From Rapana venosa (lineage: Eukaryota > Mollusca > Gastropoda > Neogastropoda > Muricidae), in contig CM054156.1 in assembly GCA_028751875.1 (NCBI GenBank), positions 56,435,736 to 56,499,735 of the forward strand: 64,000 nt of DNA, given 5' to 3'. The translations under genes were made by a program, and so were the position numbers. The first letter of the stretch is position 1. Each line of letters starts with the position of its first letter. Shown here piece after piece: positions 56,053 to 64,000 of the stretch. Below the pieces are notes generated by a model. It did no database searches. It saw nothing but the letters and a program-made list of their open reading frames with translations, and was not told the origin of the DNA.

Positions 56053-56654
56053 GGCGTGCCTACAGTCCCAGCACCCTTGGTGAAAACAGGTTCCATGCGC
56101 TCATTTCATGGTACTAAAGGGTATGCTGTGTGCTCACCTCTTCATTATTACCAGTCCACGTGGAAAGGGGGAAAAGTGAACATACAAATGGGACTCCTTT
56201 TTTTTCTGTCATTGTAGTATTTTAGTATATAATAGTTATATGAACAGAAAAATTCTATTGTGGGTATTTTGTAGTGGTTTAAGTAACAACAAAATGAAGT
56301 TGATATCTTCTTGACTATTTTTTCATTCTCCGTGTATCTGACGTACACTTTTGGACGAAAAAACTTAGTTGTGGTATTTGAGAACATTTTTATTTTAGTA
56401 ATAAGATTAGTTTTTTTTAGATTGTTGGTTTTGGTGTTTTTGGGGTGGATTTTTCTTGGTGGTTATTTATATTTTGTTGTTGTTGCTTTTGGGGTTTTTT
56501 TTTTTTTTTTTTTGTTGTTTTTTTGTGGGGGGTTTTGTGTGCTTTTGGGGGGGTCTTACATGCCCTATTTATTGGTTCCCTTCTTGTATTGTTTTTATTT
56601 TTTCAATAACATTTTAAATGGTAATGCATCGAATGAAAAGATCTCAATTACTGC
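56053..56654. other. spacer between ORF1-like segment and LINE ORF2
   Basis: 56,053-56,400 is readable, AT-rich and without recognised features. 56,410-56,600 is T/G-rich with a T run near 56,500. Leu/Phe-rich frames here are incidental. Confidence 0.45.
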
Positions 56655-57345
56655 AGGGGGAACTGCAGATCTATTGCTACAAATGTTGATTACTTACACC
56701 AACATCTTATGTCAAATTGTTTTTCAAGTACTTATCCTCAGTCTTTAAATGTTAAAAAGAGCAAGCTTCCAAGACTGAAGCAGTTTGTCTATCCACCATT
56801 TTTGTGAAAAACAAACACTCTGATGGAAAGTTTAAATTTACTGCAATTTTATACTCGTGTTGGTTTCAACACTGCATGATACAGTCCCGTCCCAGAAAAT
56901 TATAACAAATGTTTCATCGTGTGCTATTACTTTTAAAGTTTTGGGAAATCTTCACCATCAACTGTGTATCTGTTTATTTACCTAAAGGTCCTGATAATGA
57001 AAATACTGATGGCGGGAGAACTATAAGTGATCAACCAAAATGGATTGTAGGCGGTGATTTTTAACAGCCATTCACCTTTTTGGGAAAAAGAGTGTCTTCA
57101 CTTTTATAATAACAGACTTGTTGAAAACATAGTGATCGCCCTTAGTTTTGTTAACGATGGGTCCTACACCAGAATCCCTGATGTACCCACCCATCGACCA
57201 ACTGCCATAGATCTTACATTGGTTTCTCCTAAATTAGCATTGTCAAAACTCATGGAAAATATATGATGAAACATTAGGTAGTGATCTTTTCCCTATTTCT
57301 ATTAAGATTAATGAAAAGTTTAAAATAGAAAATGCTGATCCTGAC
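56655..57345 (+). pseudogene. LINE ORF2: AP-like endonuclease domain
   Basis: Begins with GNCRSIATNVDYLHQHL (56,658), where elements of this type usually have WNCRS; the first Trp is Gly here. Further on come SVYLPKGPDN (about 56,972), VGGDFNSHSPFWEKE (57,047-57,093), PTAIDLTLVSP (about 57,201) and DETLGSDLFPIS (57,265-57,300). A five-T run at 57,058-57,062 adds one base and shifts the frame inside the GDFN motif; another break lies in the T run near 56,804. The expected terminal SDH is SDL (Leu codon 57,286-57,288), so the catalytic His of the AP-endonuclease fold is missing. In the family this domain nicks target DNA to prime reverse transcription. Confidence 0.75.
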
Positions 57346-57429
57346 TTCATTCCTAAATACAATTATAAGAGAGAGACTGGCTCACTTTTACAAGCTATTA
57401 CGGAATTTAGTAGTAACTACATCCAGCCA

Positions 57430-57990
57430 TGACAATATTTGACACAATGTACAATTCTTTCTGCAATTCCGTTTTAAATGTAGCCGATGAACAATTCCAA
57501 AACTAAACAAAAGGGTGCTACAAAAACTACAGTAATTTAGGTAATGTATGGTGGAATGCCGACTGTGAAAAAAGCAATCTCTGAGAAAAAACTAATGTTC
57601 AAATTTTACAATAAAGATAATCGACTGAAAACCACAAGGCCATGAAAAATGCTTAATATCAGATGCAGCCGAGAAATTTAGAGCAAGCTAAGAAAATTAT
57701 TGGACAACATTTTGCAATTCAGAAGTATAAAAATCACAAGGTTTCCAAGAAGATGTGGAGACAACTAAACATAATGAAAAATGGCATAAAATTACCAACT
57801 TATCCTATTGATTTTAAATAACAAAGTATTCCCTTCTTTAAGGGAAAAAGCCGAATCATTTGCAGATTTTTTTTCCAACACAAGCAGACTCGATGGCTTA
57901 ACTTCAACACAAAAGCTCTACAAAACCCCAAGAAAAAAATCAGTCAGTTTTTCCGACCCTGTTCCTGATAACACCATTACTTCAATGCTC
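57430..57990 (+). pseudogene. LINE ORF2: linker between endonuclease and RT
   Basis: Fragments of the conserved linker follow one another in different frames: WWNADCEK (about 57,550), AISEKKLMFKFYNKDNR, an AKKII/EKFRAS segment, KKMWRQLNIMKNGIKLPTYP (57,745-57,810) and then KVFPSLREKAESFADFFSNT (57,823-57,885). WW-N-x-E/D-C and the Trp-rich LNIMK-type block are characteristic of this clade. Frame shifts occur near 57,500, 57,570, 57,645, 57,690 and 57,815. Confidence 0.7.
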
Positions 57991-57994
57991 CATT

Positions 57995-59200
57995 AACTGC
58001 CCAAGAAATTAAAAGATGTAATATCATCATTACCAAACAGGAAAACATCAGTTGGCTTTGATGCCATTTCAATGAAATGTCAACACTTCCCGGACAGTGG
58101 ATACACATTCTCTACGATTATTTTTAAAAAATGTTGGGAGGGGTGGTGTACTACCTCAAGTTTGGAACAGTCAATTTTTGTCCTGTTCTAAAGACGGTAA
58201 ACCAAAAACAAATGTGAATAGCTATAGACCCATAGCACTTACGTCTCATGTCTGTAAATTACTAGAAAAAATCTTTTTAAAATAGACTTGTATATTATTG
58301 TAAAAAGAAAAAAATTATTCCTGTGAATCAAGCAGGTTTTAGAAAGGCAGATCATCTATTGATCATCTAGTTAAGCTGACAACTCAGGTCAAGTATCAGT
58401 TTGCCAGGCGGAAATGTCTACTAGCAACATTTTTTGATAAAACTAAGGCTTACGACCGGGTTTATGGCATTCACGGTTATTGTTTTAAACTAAAAAATAT
58501 TGGTTTGTCAGGGCAGATGTATGGTTTCATTAAAGGTTTTTTGGAAAACAGACAAATTAAGGCTAAGTAGGGACTACATATTCATCTACAAGTTACTACA
58601 AATGGGAATCCCACAAGGTTCGTTATTGCCCTATACTATTTAATATTTTGATGCATGATTCCCAGATAATCTTTCAAAAAATGTAGAATTAGCTCAATAT
58701 GCTGATGATATATGTATGTGGTTTGAAAGTTACGATGAAAAAAAAACACACCTGCTAGGGTCTTTAAATTATACTAAAAGGTTGAATCGAAACGATTTAA
58801 ATACTATAGCTAATTATATGACTGAAAATGGATTACAACTGTCATGTGATAAAACTCATATGATGCTCTTTAATAATGGAGCAAGTCCAATGGAAATGGC
58901 CCAGTTTTAAAATACATGGTGGAATTTTACAATATAAACAAGTAGTTAAATTCCTTGGAGTTTTCCTACATCAAATTAACATGGCTAAAACATATTGAAT
59001 ATATTTTGACTAAAGCAAGAAAAAGCTTAAACATTTTGAAAATTTTTAGGGAAAAAAGCCATGGGGGCCAAGATATTGTTACCTTGTTGCATCTTTCAAC
59101 TTCTCTCATTCGTTCAAATTTAACCTTTGCCCAGGAAGTATTTTTTTGTGCCCCAAAATACCTTTTGAAAAAACTTCAAAGCATAGACTGCAGGGCAAAA
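57995..59200 (+). pseudogene. LINE ORF2: reverse transcriptase domain
   Basis: RT blocks in order: SVGFDAISMK (about 58,046), GGVLPQVWNSQFLS (58,135-58,176), SYRPIALTSHVCKLLEKI (58,220-58,273), NQAGFRKA (about 58,327), motif A FFDKTKAYDRV (58,430-58,462), motif B MGIPQGSLLP (58,602-58,631), motif C QYADDICMW (58,695-58,721), then ENGLQLSCDKTHMMLF (58,825-58,872) and a KFLGVFLH word (58,949-58,972). The catalytic Asp of motif A and both Asp of motif C are intact; the usual Ser of motif A (D-x-S-K-A-Y-D) is Thr. Breaks between blocks lie near 58,110, 58,135, 58,290, 58,350, 58,585, 58,630, 58,660, 58,910 and 58,965. The enzyme copies element RNA at the nicked target. Confidence 0.85.
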
Positions 59201-59609
59201 TAAACTTGCCCTAGGTCTACCTATCCATGCTTCATGTTTAAAAACATACAGTGCTCAGGGGTTTTACCATTTGGGAAATTATAGGAGAGTTTCTTGCAGT
59301 AAATTTGGGGTTACGAAGCCTGACTGTTCAAAACGGTTTGAAATCAGTGATTAATCTCAAGTCTGACACCGATTTTCCAAAAAGAGCTAAATCTATATCA
59401 TCACAAACTACATTGAGAACATACAAAATCAAACATTTTTACAAACGCTGGGTTGGAGCCAACAGAAAATGTAGCACAACGGGATGTATTACCCCCTATT
59501 TTCCCTTCTGGGAACTTAAACGAGCAAGGTTTGACATCAATTATATTGATCTAGCCAAAAAGGACAACATCAATTTAGTATCTTCTCATGCCAAAATTCA
59601 CTTGGAAGA

Positions 59610-60010
59610 AAATATCCTAATCACTTAAAAGTATACACAGATGGCTCGTATTAGATAATTTAAAGGGTGGGGCTGCTTATATCATACCCGATCTAAAAAC
59701 TGAAAACCACTTTCATCTTGGAGAAGGTTATCAATATTTTTAGCAGAACTAATCGCAATATTGATGGCCCTAAATTTTCTCACAGTTTTCCTAAAACAAT
59801 CTTTCAAATACTTTTTTGTGTAGACTCCAAATCAGTAATTTATGCAATTAATTCTTTGAGAACAAATGTTAGATCTGAAGTCGTCATCGAAAATGCCATT
59901 TGATTCATCTTTTATCATTAAACGGTCAGAAATAATTTTGTTGGATTCCATCGCACAGTGGTTTTTACTACAATGAAAAAGTTGACATTCTTGCAAAAAA
60001 GGAGCGAAGG
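59610..60010 (+). pseudogene. LINE ORF2: RNase H domain
   Basis: KVYTDGS at 59,628-59,648 carries the first catalytic Asp. LAELIAILMALNFL (from about 59,740) carries the Glu, VDSKSVIYAINS (from about 59,820) the second Asp, and WIPSHSGFYYNEKVDILAKK (59,942-60,001) the His and the last Asp. All four acidic residues and the His are therefore present. Frame changes occur after the first motif (TAG at 59,652), near 59,725, 59,775 and 59,905. RNase H in ORF2 is typical of I, R1, LOA, Ingi and Tad groups. Confidence 0.8.
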
Positions 60011-60029
60011 GTTTATCAGAGTGACACAA

Positions 60030-60460
60030 TTAGTACTCCCCTTTTCATTGCAAGAGTGTTATCATTTGTAATACAATCACAACAAAAGTTATTTCAGTGT
60101 GAGGAAAGGAGACTTGGTTGTCTAGACACACACAAAAAAGTACGTAAATTTGAGTTCTTTCGTCAAAATACGAGAAAATGATGTATACTGTTCAAAGCAG
60201 ATTGTTTCCTTAGCTTGTAGATGGAAACTGAATTGCTTCAAGACAAAATATGCTGGAAATGCCTTTTGCATATGCGGTAATAATATAACAGCAGATGATA
60301 TATTAACATGTGGCAGTTTAAAAGGGCACATTCCCGTTTTGATGCATCCTCTCCATCAGCAATATTTAGCAGTCTGTCACTTATGTACGACTTTTTTAGA
60401 TCGCTTATGCATAGTCCAGTTGGTTTTTTATTATGATTGCTTTGGACTTTAAAGACGCTT
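60030..60460 (+). pseudogene. LINE ORF2: C-terminal region with Cys motif and 3' end
   Basis: After RNase H the frame continues through SVIQSQQKLF-like sequence; a break near 60,180 leads to SLACRWKLNCFKTKYAGNAF and then CICGNNITADDILTCG (60,268-60,315). The family usually ends with a Cys-x2-Cys, His, Cys arrangement; here the position expected to be His reads Asp. A short AT-rich tail to about 60,460 with TTTAAAGACGCTTAGTCCAG may be the 3' UTR. Confidence 0.6.
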
Positions 60461-61019
60461 AGTCCAGAAAATTTTTTTCGAGCTTGTTAGATTTATAAAA
60501 AAAAATCATTATCCACAGTTGTTGCATTCCTATTGTTTATTTTGTTTGTGTCATAGGAGGGGGGTAGAGATATTGTGGTTGTTAATTGGGTTTTTGGCTG
60601 TTGTTGGGGGTTTCTGGCTCTTGTTTTAAGGGGTTTAGCTTCTTTCTTCCAGGGGTGGGGTGGGTGAGGGGGGGGGGGGGGTTGCTTCTTGGGTTTCTTT
60701 TGAGGGCAGGGGAGGGGGTTACACACATTAAGATAGGTTTGGGGTTTTTTCATGTAAAATTTAGTAGTTGAAAATTTTATGTACATTTTTCATGGAATTA
60801 CTGTTTTGTTAGAAAATTTTTAGGATTGCATTTTCCTGTTTTTATTGTGTTCAATAGGTTAGTAATGTAACGGTGTTGTTTTTTTTTTTTTCTATAATTT
60901 TGGTTGTTGTTTTTTTTTATATATATATATATCTTTTGTAATTTTGTTTATCATTTCGCATGCATTGATCCCCCGAAATTCCTTCTCCTGTACAGTACCA
61001 ACTACACCCTCCTCCCTTT
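60461..61019. other. T/G-rich sequence, no gene
   Basis: TTG and TTGGGG-rich DNA with a G run at about 60,668-60,681, then T-rich sequence and a short (AT)n at 60,920-60,932. The Gly/Phe frame at 60,586-60,771 is incidental. Confidence 0.5.
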
Positions 61020-61290
61020 ACACTCATACACCCCCCTCCTCCCCTGCTGCCCCCCCCCCCTCCCCCGCCCCCTCTAATATCACAACTGTTGAAAAGACGT
61101 TAAATGAATTTGAACACACTCACCCACTTTTCACCACACACCCCACTCACACACACACACACACACACACAGGCACACACACGCACACACACTCACACAC
61201 ACATACACCCCACCGCGCGCGCGCACGCACGCACGCACGCACACACACACCACGCACACACACGCACGCACGCACGCACGCACGCTAATC
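61020..61290. repeat. C-rich, CA and CACG microsatellites (left arm)
   Basis: A CCCCTCC-rich stretch (61,025-61,075), unique DNA, then (CA)n from 61,141, a CGCGCGCGCG run near 61,215-61,224, and (CACG)n alternating with CA to 61,285. It is complementary in sequence to the TG/GCGT array at 61,503-61,712. Confidence 0.9.
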
Positions 61291-61364
61291 TTACTCGACT
61301 TTGTTTTGGGTTTTTTTTGCTATCTAATTGAAAACAATCAAACAAAAAGAGAAAATACTAACAA

Positions 61365-61495
61365 CAGTAAGAGAGAGAGAGGGGAGAGAGAGGGGGGGGG
61401 GGGGGGGGAAGAGAGGGGAGAGACAGACAGGGGCAGACAGACAGACAGAGAGACAGACAGATAGAGACAGAGACAGACAGAGACAGAGAACAAAG
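61365..61495. repeat. GA and GACA repeat
   Basis: GAGAGAGAGGGG, a G run, then (GACA)n and (GACAGA)n. It lies between the two complementary CA and TG arrays. Confidence 0.9.
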
Positions 61496-61499
61496 CATC

Positions 61500-61502
61500 C
61501 TC

Positions 61503-61535
<33 letters not shown>

Positions 61536-61712
61536 TGTGTGCGCGCGCGCGCGTTTTTGTGTGTGAAATCAAATATTTTTTTTTTTTTTTTATCCAGTGT
61601 GTGTGTTCGCGCGCCACGCGCGTGCCGGGCGTGCATGCGTGCCGGTGCGTGCGTGCGTGCGTGCGTTGCACGCGTGCGTGCGGTGTGTGTGTGTGTGCGC
61701 GCGCGCGCTGTA
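61500..61712. repeat. TG, CGCG and GCGT microsatellites (right arm)
   Basis: (TG)n at 61,503-61,541 leads to a CG run (61,541-61,553), unique DNA with a T run, then GCGTGC-type and GTGCGTGCG repeats (61,610-61,690), TG and a second CG run (61,697-61,708). It is inverted relative to the CA/CACG array at 61,141-61,285. Confidence 0.9.
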
Positions 61713-62129
61713 TTTTTTTGGTTTGTTTTACTTTTTCGATGATGATACCTTTGTAAAGGATTGGCTTAGCTGGATTGTTTTTGATAGTCCCTGCGGAGCT
61801 ATCCAATTTAGGGACTGGGACTGAAACATCAACTATTACCGTTTGATGCAAATTTTCCCCTGGAGTTTACAATAGTGCGACTCCGTCCCCCCCCGCCCCC
61901 CCCCCCCCCCCCAAAATCCCCCCACCCCCCCCCTCCGAAAAAACCTTCAGATAAGATCATAAGCCGATATGTCCCTTGCACAACATCTTGTTTACGAATT
62001 AAACCCGATTCTACCTTTTGCAAGAGTAGGCCATTGCGTGCCAGCAGGAACGGATGACAGATTTAACCAAAAAAAAAAAAAAATGTATGCACACGAGTAT
62101 GATTTTTAGGTATTGTCCCCCGCAGTCTG
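61713..62129. other. readable sequence with a C-rich run
   Basis: Contains a C run block at about 61,887-61,935 and an A run at 62,070-62,083. No gene. Proline and glycine frames over the C block are incidental. Confidence 0.5.
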
Positions 62130-62240
62130 AATATAGATACCTTGGTGGCTGGTAAAAACCGTCGCATACGCAGAATTCGCCTTTGGTGAATCTCGAATCC
62201 CTAGCCGAGGAACGAACAAAAAAGACATTCCGGCTGTCAC
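62130..62240. repeat. dispersed spacer element, copy 4 (cleanest)
   Basis: ACCTTGGTGGCTGG, ACCGTCGCATACGCAGAATT, CGCCTTTGGTGAATC and CCCTAGCCGAGGAACGAAC. Parts of this order recur at 37,195-37,345 (GTTCGCATACG), 40,505-40,645 and 48,800-48,970 (GAGGAACGAA), so it is an interspersed repeat of about 110 bases. It may be part of a larger element. Confidence 0.5.
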
Positions 62241-62339
62241 GACACGACTTTCAATCTATGGGAGATAATACGTGGTTCAGTCGTACATCAATTTTAGGAT
62301 AAGCGGTTCTTTCCCCTTGACTTTTTTTGTTGTTTTTTC

Positions 62340-62440
62340 TTTTTGGTAGAGCTGGAGCTAGGGGTGGGTGTGTGGGAGGGTGGGGGGGTTGATGGGATTG
62401 TTTTTTATTTGAGGAAGGGGGATGGGGGGGGGGGGGTGGT
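62340..62440. repeat. G/GT-rich patch
   Basis: GGGTGGG, GTGGGAGGG and a terminal G run (62,427-62,437). Four or more G runs lie within 30 bases, so a G-quadruplex is possible on the plus strand. Confidence 0.6.
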
Positions 62441-62567
62441 CTTTTTGCATGGGACAATGCTGACTTTGCCTGACTATAAATTTATCTCTGGAAACATACA
62501 CAGTCATGCACCATCCATCCTAGTTATAGTAGTATCTCCACCTTCTAGAAAAAAAAATATTAATAAC

Positions 62568-62568
62568 A

Positions 62569-62611
<43 letters not shown>
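62568..62611. repeat. (GAT)n microsatellite
   Basis: About 14 perfect GAT triplets. Confidence 0.97.
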
Positions 62612-62612
<1 letters not shown>

Positions 62613-63383
62613 TGTAATTTATAAATTCTGTGCTAAGAATTCCCTCTTTCCTATCCCTTTCTTGTTGCCTTGTTCCTTTTCTTCCTATCACTTCCTTCTC
62701 CTCTATTTTCTGCCTTCTTGGTCCATTCTCCTACCGGTTTTTTTCCCCGGAAAGACTTAAAAGATAACAATTTTTTCCCACGCCAAAGTTGGATGTGTTA
62801 GGCCTAAATTCTATAAGGTGCTTCACGGCAGTGTTACGCATTTCTGCTCATATACAAGACAACAATAGTTGCTGTCTGAGCGTTCGACGACGACGAAGAA
62901 GAATTTACCGTAGTTGAGATTGTCTTCATTCATGACAAGATCTTAGCATAAAAACATCCTGTGCTCTTCATTATAGGGGAAAAAAAACAACCATCCTATG
63001 AAACGGGAGTAATGCTGCCTACATGAGGAGGTACTTGGAAACGGCCATGCACACAAGCTTCTCCTCCAGTGTGTACTTAACGTCTCACAGTGCTTGCAAA
63101 GTGTCACGAGTGAGACAGAGTGTACACTCTAGACAACCTGCAGGAGTGTTGAGCTGGGGAACGCCCAATATAATTCGACAACGGTCTACGAGTGTGAAAG
63201 CCGTGAGACGGTGGATTCAATGAATTTTCGTACCACAATTATACACAGAACTTCAATTCAATACTACATTAATTTGTGTTTTGTTGAAGCAAAGGGATTT
63301 CTCAGTCGTACACCAATACTTTGTGGTCACTCAAGACCGGATTCCTTTATGAATCGCACATACTGTGACTTCTGTTAAAAAGG
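62612..63383. other. readable sequence, no supported gene
   Basis: Normal composition with a CT/TTCC-rich start. A 66-codon frame at 63,023-63,223 (ending in SVKAVRRWIQ) has balanced composition but no motif I know; I do not call it a gene. Confidence 0.45.
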
Positions 63384-63692
63384 AGACGGGATAGCTCAGT
63401 GGTCAGAGCACTCGCTTTCCCCATGCTAGGTGAAGCAGCATCGAGCGTGGTTACCATTGTGGATGGGTGACTGTTTGCGCTCCTTGCTTCAATACAGTCC
63501 CCAGTTCACCATCTGTAAATGGGTAGGCAACCTGCCTCTTTTAGGTCGTGAAATGTAAAGCAGCGAGGGAGAGGAGATGGGCGCGGCCCTCAATATGCTG
63601 GCCCCTGGAGAAGTTGAGGTATCTGATGCCTCACTCCCCTACGACCACATAGATTATGGAACACTCTACCTTTACCTTACCTATCTTACAAC
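63384..63692 (+). mobile_element. SINE family A, clean full-length reference copy
   Basis: GGGATAGCTCAGTGGTCAGA at 63,388-63,407 holds an A box TAGCTCAGTGG (63,392-63,402) identical to the tRNA D-arm consensus. GCATCGAGCGT at 63,438-63,448 is a weak B box. The body contains GGGTGACTGTTTGCGCTCC, CCAGTTCACCATCTGTAAAT, GGCAACCTGCCTC, TAAAGCAGCGAGGGAGAGG, CCCTCAATATGCTGG, AGTTGAGGTATCTGATGCC and a TACCTTTACCTTACC-like end without a long A tail. Related copies are at 1,958, 11,775, 12,036 and 30,144. It would be transcribed by RNA polymerase III and moved by a LINE in trans. Confidence 0.9.
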
Positions 63693-63916
63693 AGAAGCAG
63701 AGTCAGAACGACTGAAAATATGCAACTCATTTTAACCAATTCATCTTCTTTGAGACTGACAGCCTCTTTCACGTGATGATTGTATCTGCGTATGTTTTAC
63801 AAGAACAGACGGCACCGCTGAACAACAACATGACTCGTTAGCTTGCAACAACGCAGGGCTCTTGGACAGGTGGTCTGTATTGATGAGCTCAAATGAACCT
63901 TTTAGGATGCTTCTTA

Positions 63917-64000
63917 GGGGACGGGATAGCCGTGTTGACATTGGTTCGCAATCGACGACCCGGGTCGATTCCCGTTGAAGGGGAAAATTTTTCCCATTAA
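63917..64000 (+). mobile_element. head of a tRNA-derived SINE, cut by the window end
   Basis: GGGACGGGATAGCCGTGTTG at 63,918-63,937 gives an A box, and GGGTCGATTCCC at 63,962-63,973 is a near-perfect B box inside a small CGGG/CCCG stem. Spacing is that of a tRNA. There is no acceptor-stem pairing or clear anticodon arm, so it is a SINE head, not a tRNA gene. The beginning resembles family A (GACGGGATAGC) but the rest differs. Confidence 0.65.

Larger units (their letters stand above)
56655..60460 (+). mobile_element. I/Nimb-like non-LTR retrotransposon, ORF2 region, many frame breaks
   Basis: A nearly complete ORF2 is recognisable in order: AP-like endonuclease (56,655-57,345), linker (57,430-57,990), reverse transcriptase (about 57,995-59,200), a connecting region (59,210-59,610), RNase H (59,610-60,010) and a C-terminal Cys segment (60,030-60,330). 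The 3.7-kb span equals the usual ORF2 length of I-clade elements. AQYADDICMW, NSYRPIALTS and a C-terminal RNase H point to the I group (I, Nimb) rather than CR1, L1 or RTE; that clade call is inference. At least a dozen one- or two-base shifts move the coding sequence between frames, mostly at short runs. A typical ORF1 with zinc knuckles is not visible, so the copy may be 5'-truncated near 56,600. The 3' end lies near 60,460 after a Cys-rich tail; no clear tail repeat was found. Confidence 0.85.

Noticed and set aside
63917..64000. Functional tRNA gene
   Set aside because: A and B boxes are present, but there is no acceptor stem or clear anticodon arm; it is a SINE head.
1..64000. Bacterial, phage or viral gene cassette
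   Set aside because: No ribosome-binding-site-preceded gene series, no operon structure and no recognisable prokaryotic or viral protein; repeats and SINEs point to an animal genome.

Overview
The window looks like nuclear DNA from an animal, most plausibly a marine gastropod or other lophotrochozoan. The grounds are tRNA-derived SINEs with pol III A/B boxes, a RNase H-bearing I/Nimb-like non-LTR retrotransposon, a CR1/L2-type 3' end, candidate splice signals and a very high load of long microsatellites. The phylum-level guess rests on remembered resemblance of the SINEs and LINE to molluscan repeats and is an inference. There are no operons, phage genes, CRISPR arrays, rRNA genes or convincing intact protein-coding genes. 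Most long open frames are by-products of microsatellites or homopolymer runs.

Layout. 1-4,400: a TG-rich minisatellite, a SINE copy, one exon-like segment (2,408-2,585) and a CT block with a 33-bp minisatellite. 4,400-11,700: mostly homopolymer-degraded sequence. 11,690-12,455: SINE fragments and a SINE sitting inside a 36-bp minisatellite. 13,000-23,100: CT, TG and GATA arrays and long stretches made almost only of homopolymer runs. 23,140-24,810: readable sequence with two minus-strand LINE 3' ends, TG/TGG and GAAT/GAAA arrays. 25,100-31,400: degraded sequence with one badly distorted SINE copy. 31,660-33,765: a 2.1-kb TTC/GAA array punctuated by GCAATT. 34,300-41,085: two tandem copies of a roughly 3.2-kb composite unit that carry the same ordered series of microsatellites; only the second holds a SINE. 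41,030-44,660: a second tandem array of three related units of 1.1-1.4 kb. 44,660-53,900: degraded AT-rich DNA and further GA/CT/TG arrays. 53,900-64,000: the cleanest part, with a small coding remnant, an ORF1-like coiled-coil reading frame with one in-frame stop, a nearly full-length but frame-broken ORF2 of an I/Nimb-like LINE (endonuclease, reverse transcriptase, RNase H, C-terminal Cys motif), inverted CA/TG arrays, an intact reference SINE (63,384-63,692) and the start of another SINE cut by the window edge.

The genes do not form a pathway. The elements relate as host repeats and parasites: the LINE encodes reverse transcriptase, while the SINEs are non-coding and would depend on some LINE's enzyme. 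The base sequence itself is uneven in quality. Comparing copies of the same SINE inside the window shows that large parts (roughly 4.4-11.6, 14.9-22.9, 25.1-31, 44.7-53 kb) carry homopolymer expansion and substitution toward TTTAAA-like strings. This looks like unpolished long-read consensus rather than biology, so fine-scale claims in those parts are weak. I did not find evidence of a new functional system. The most unusual structures are the 3.2-kb composite satellite and the punctuated TTC array.
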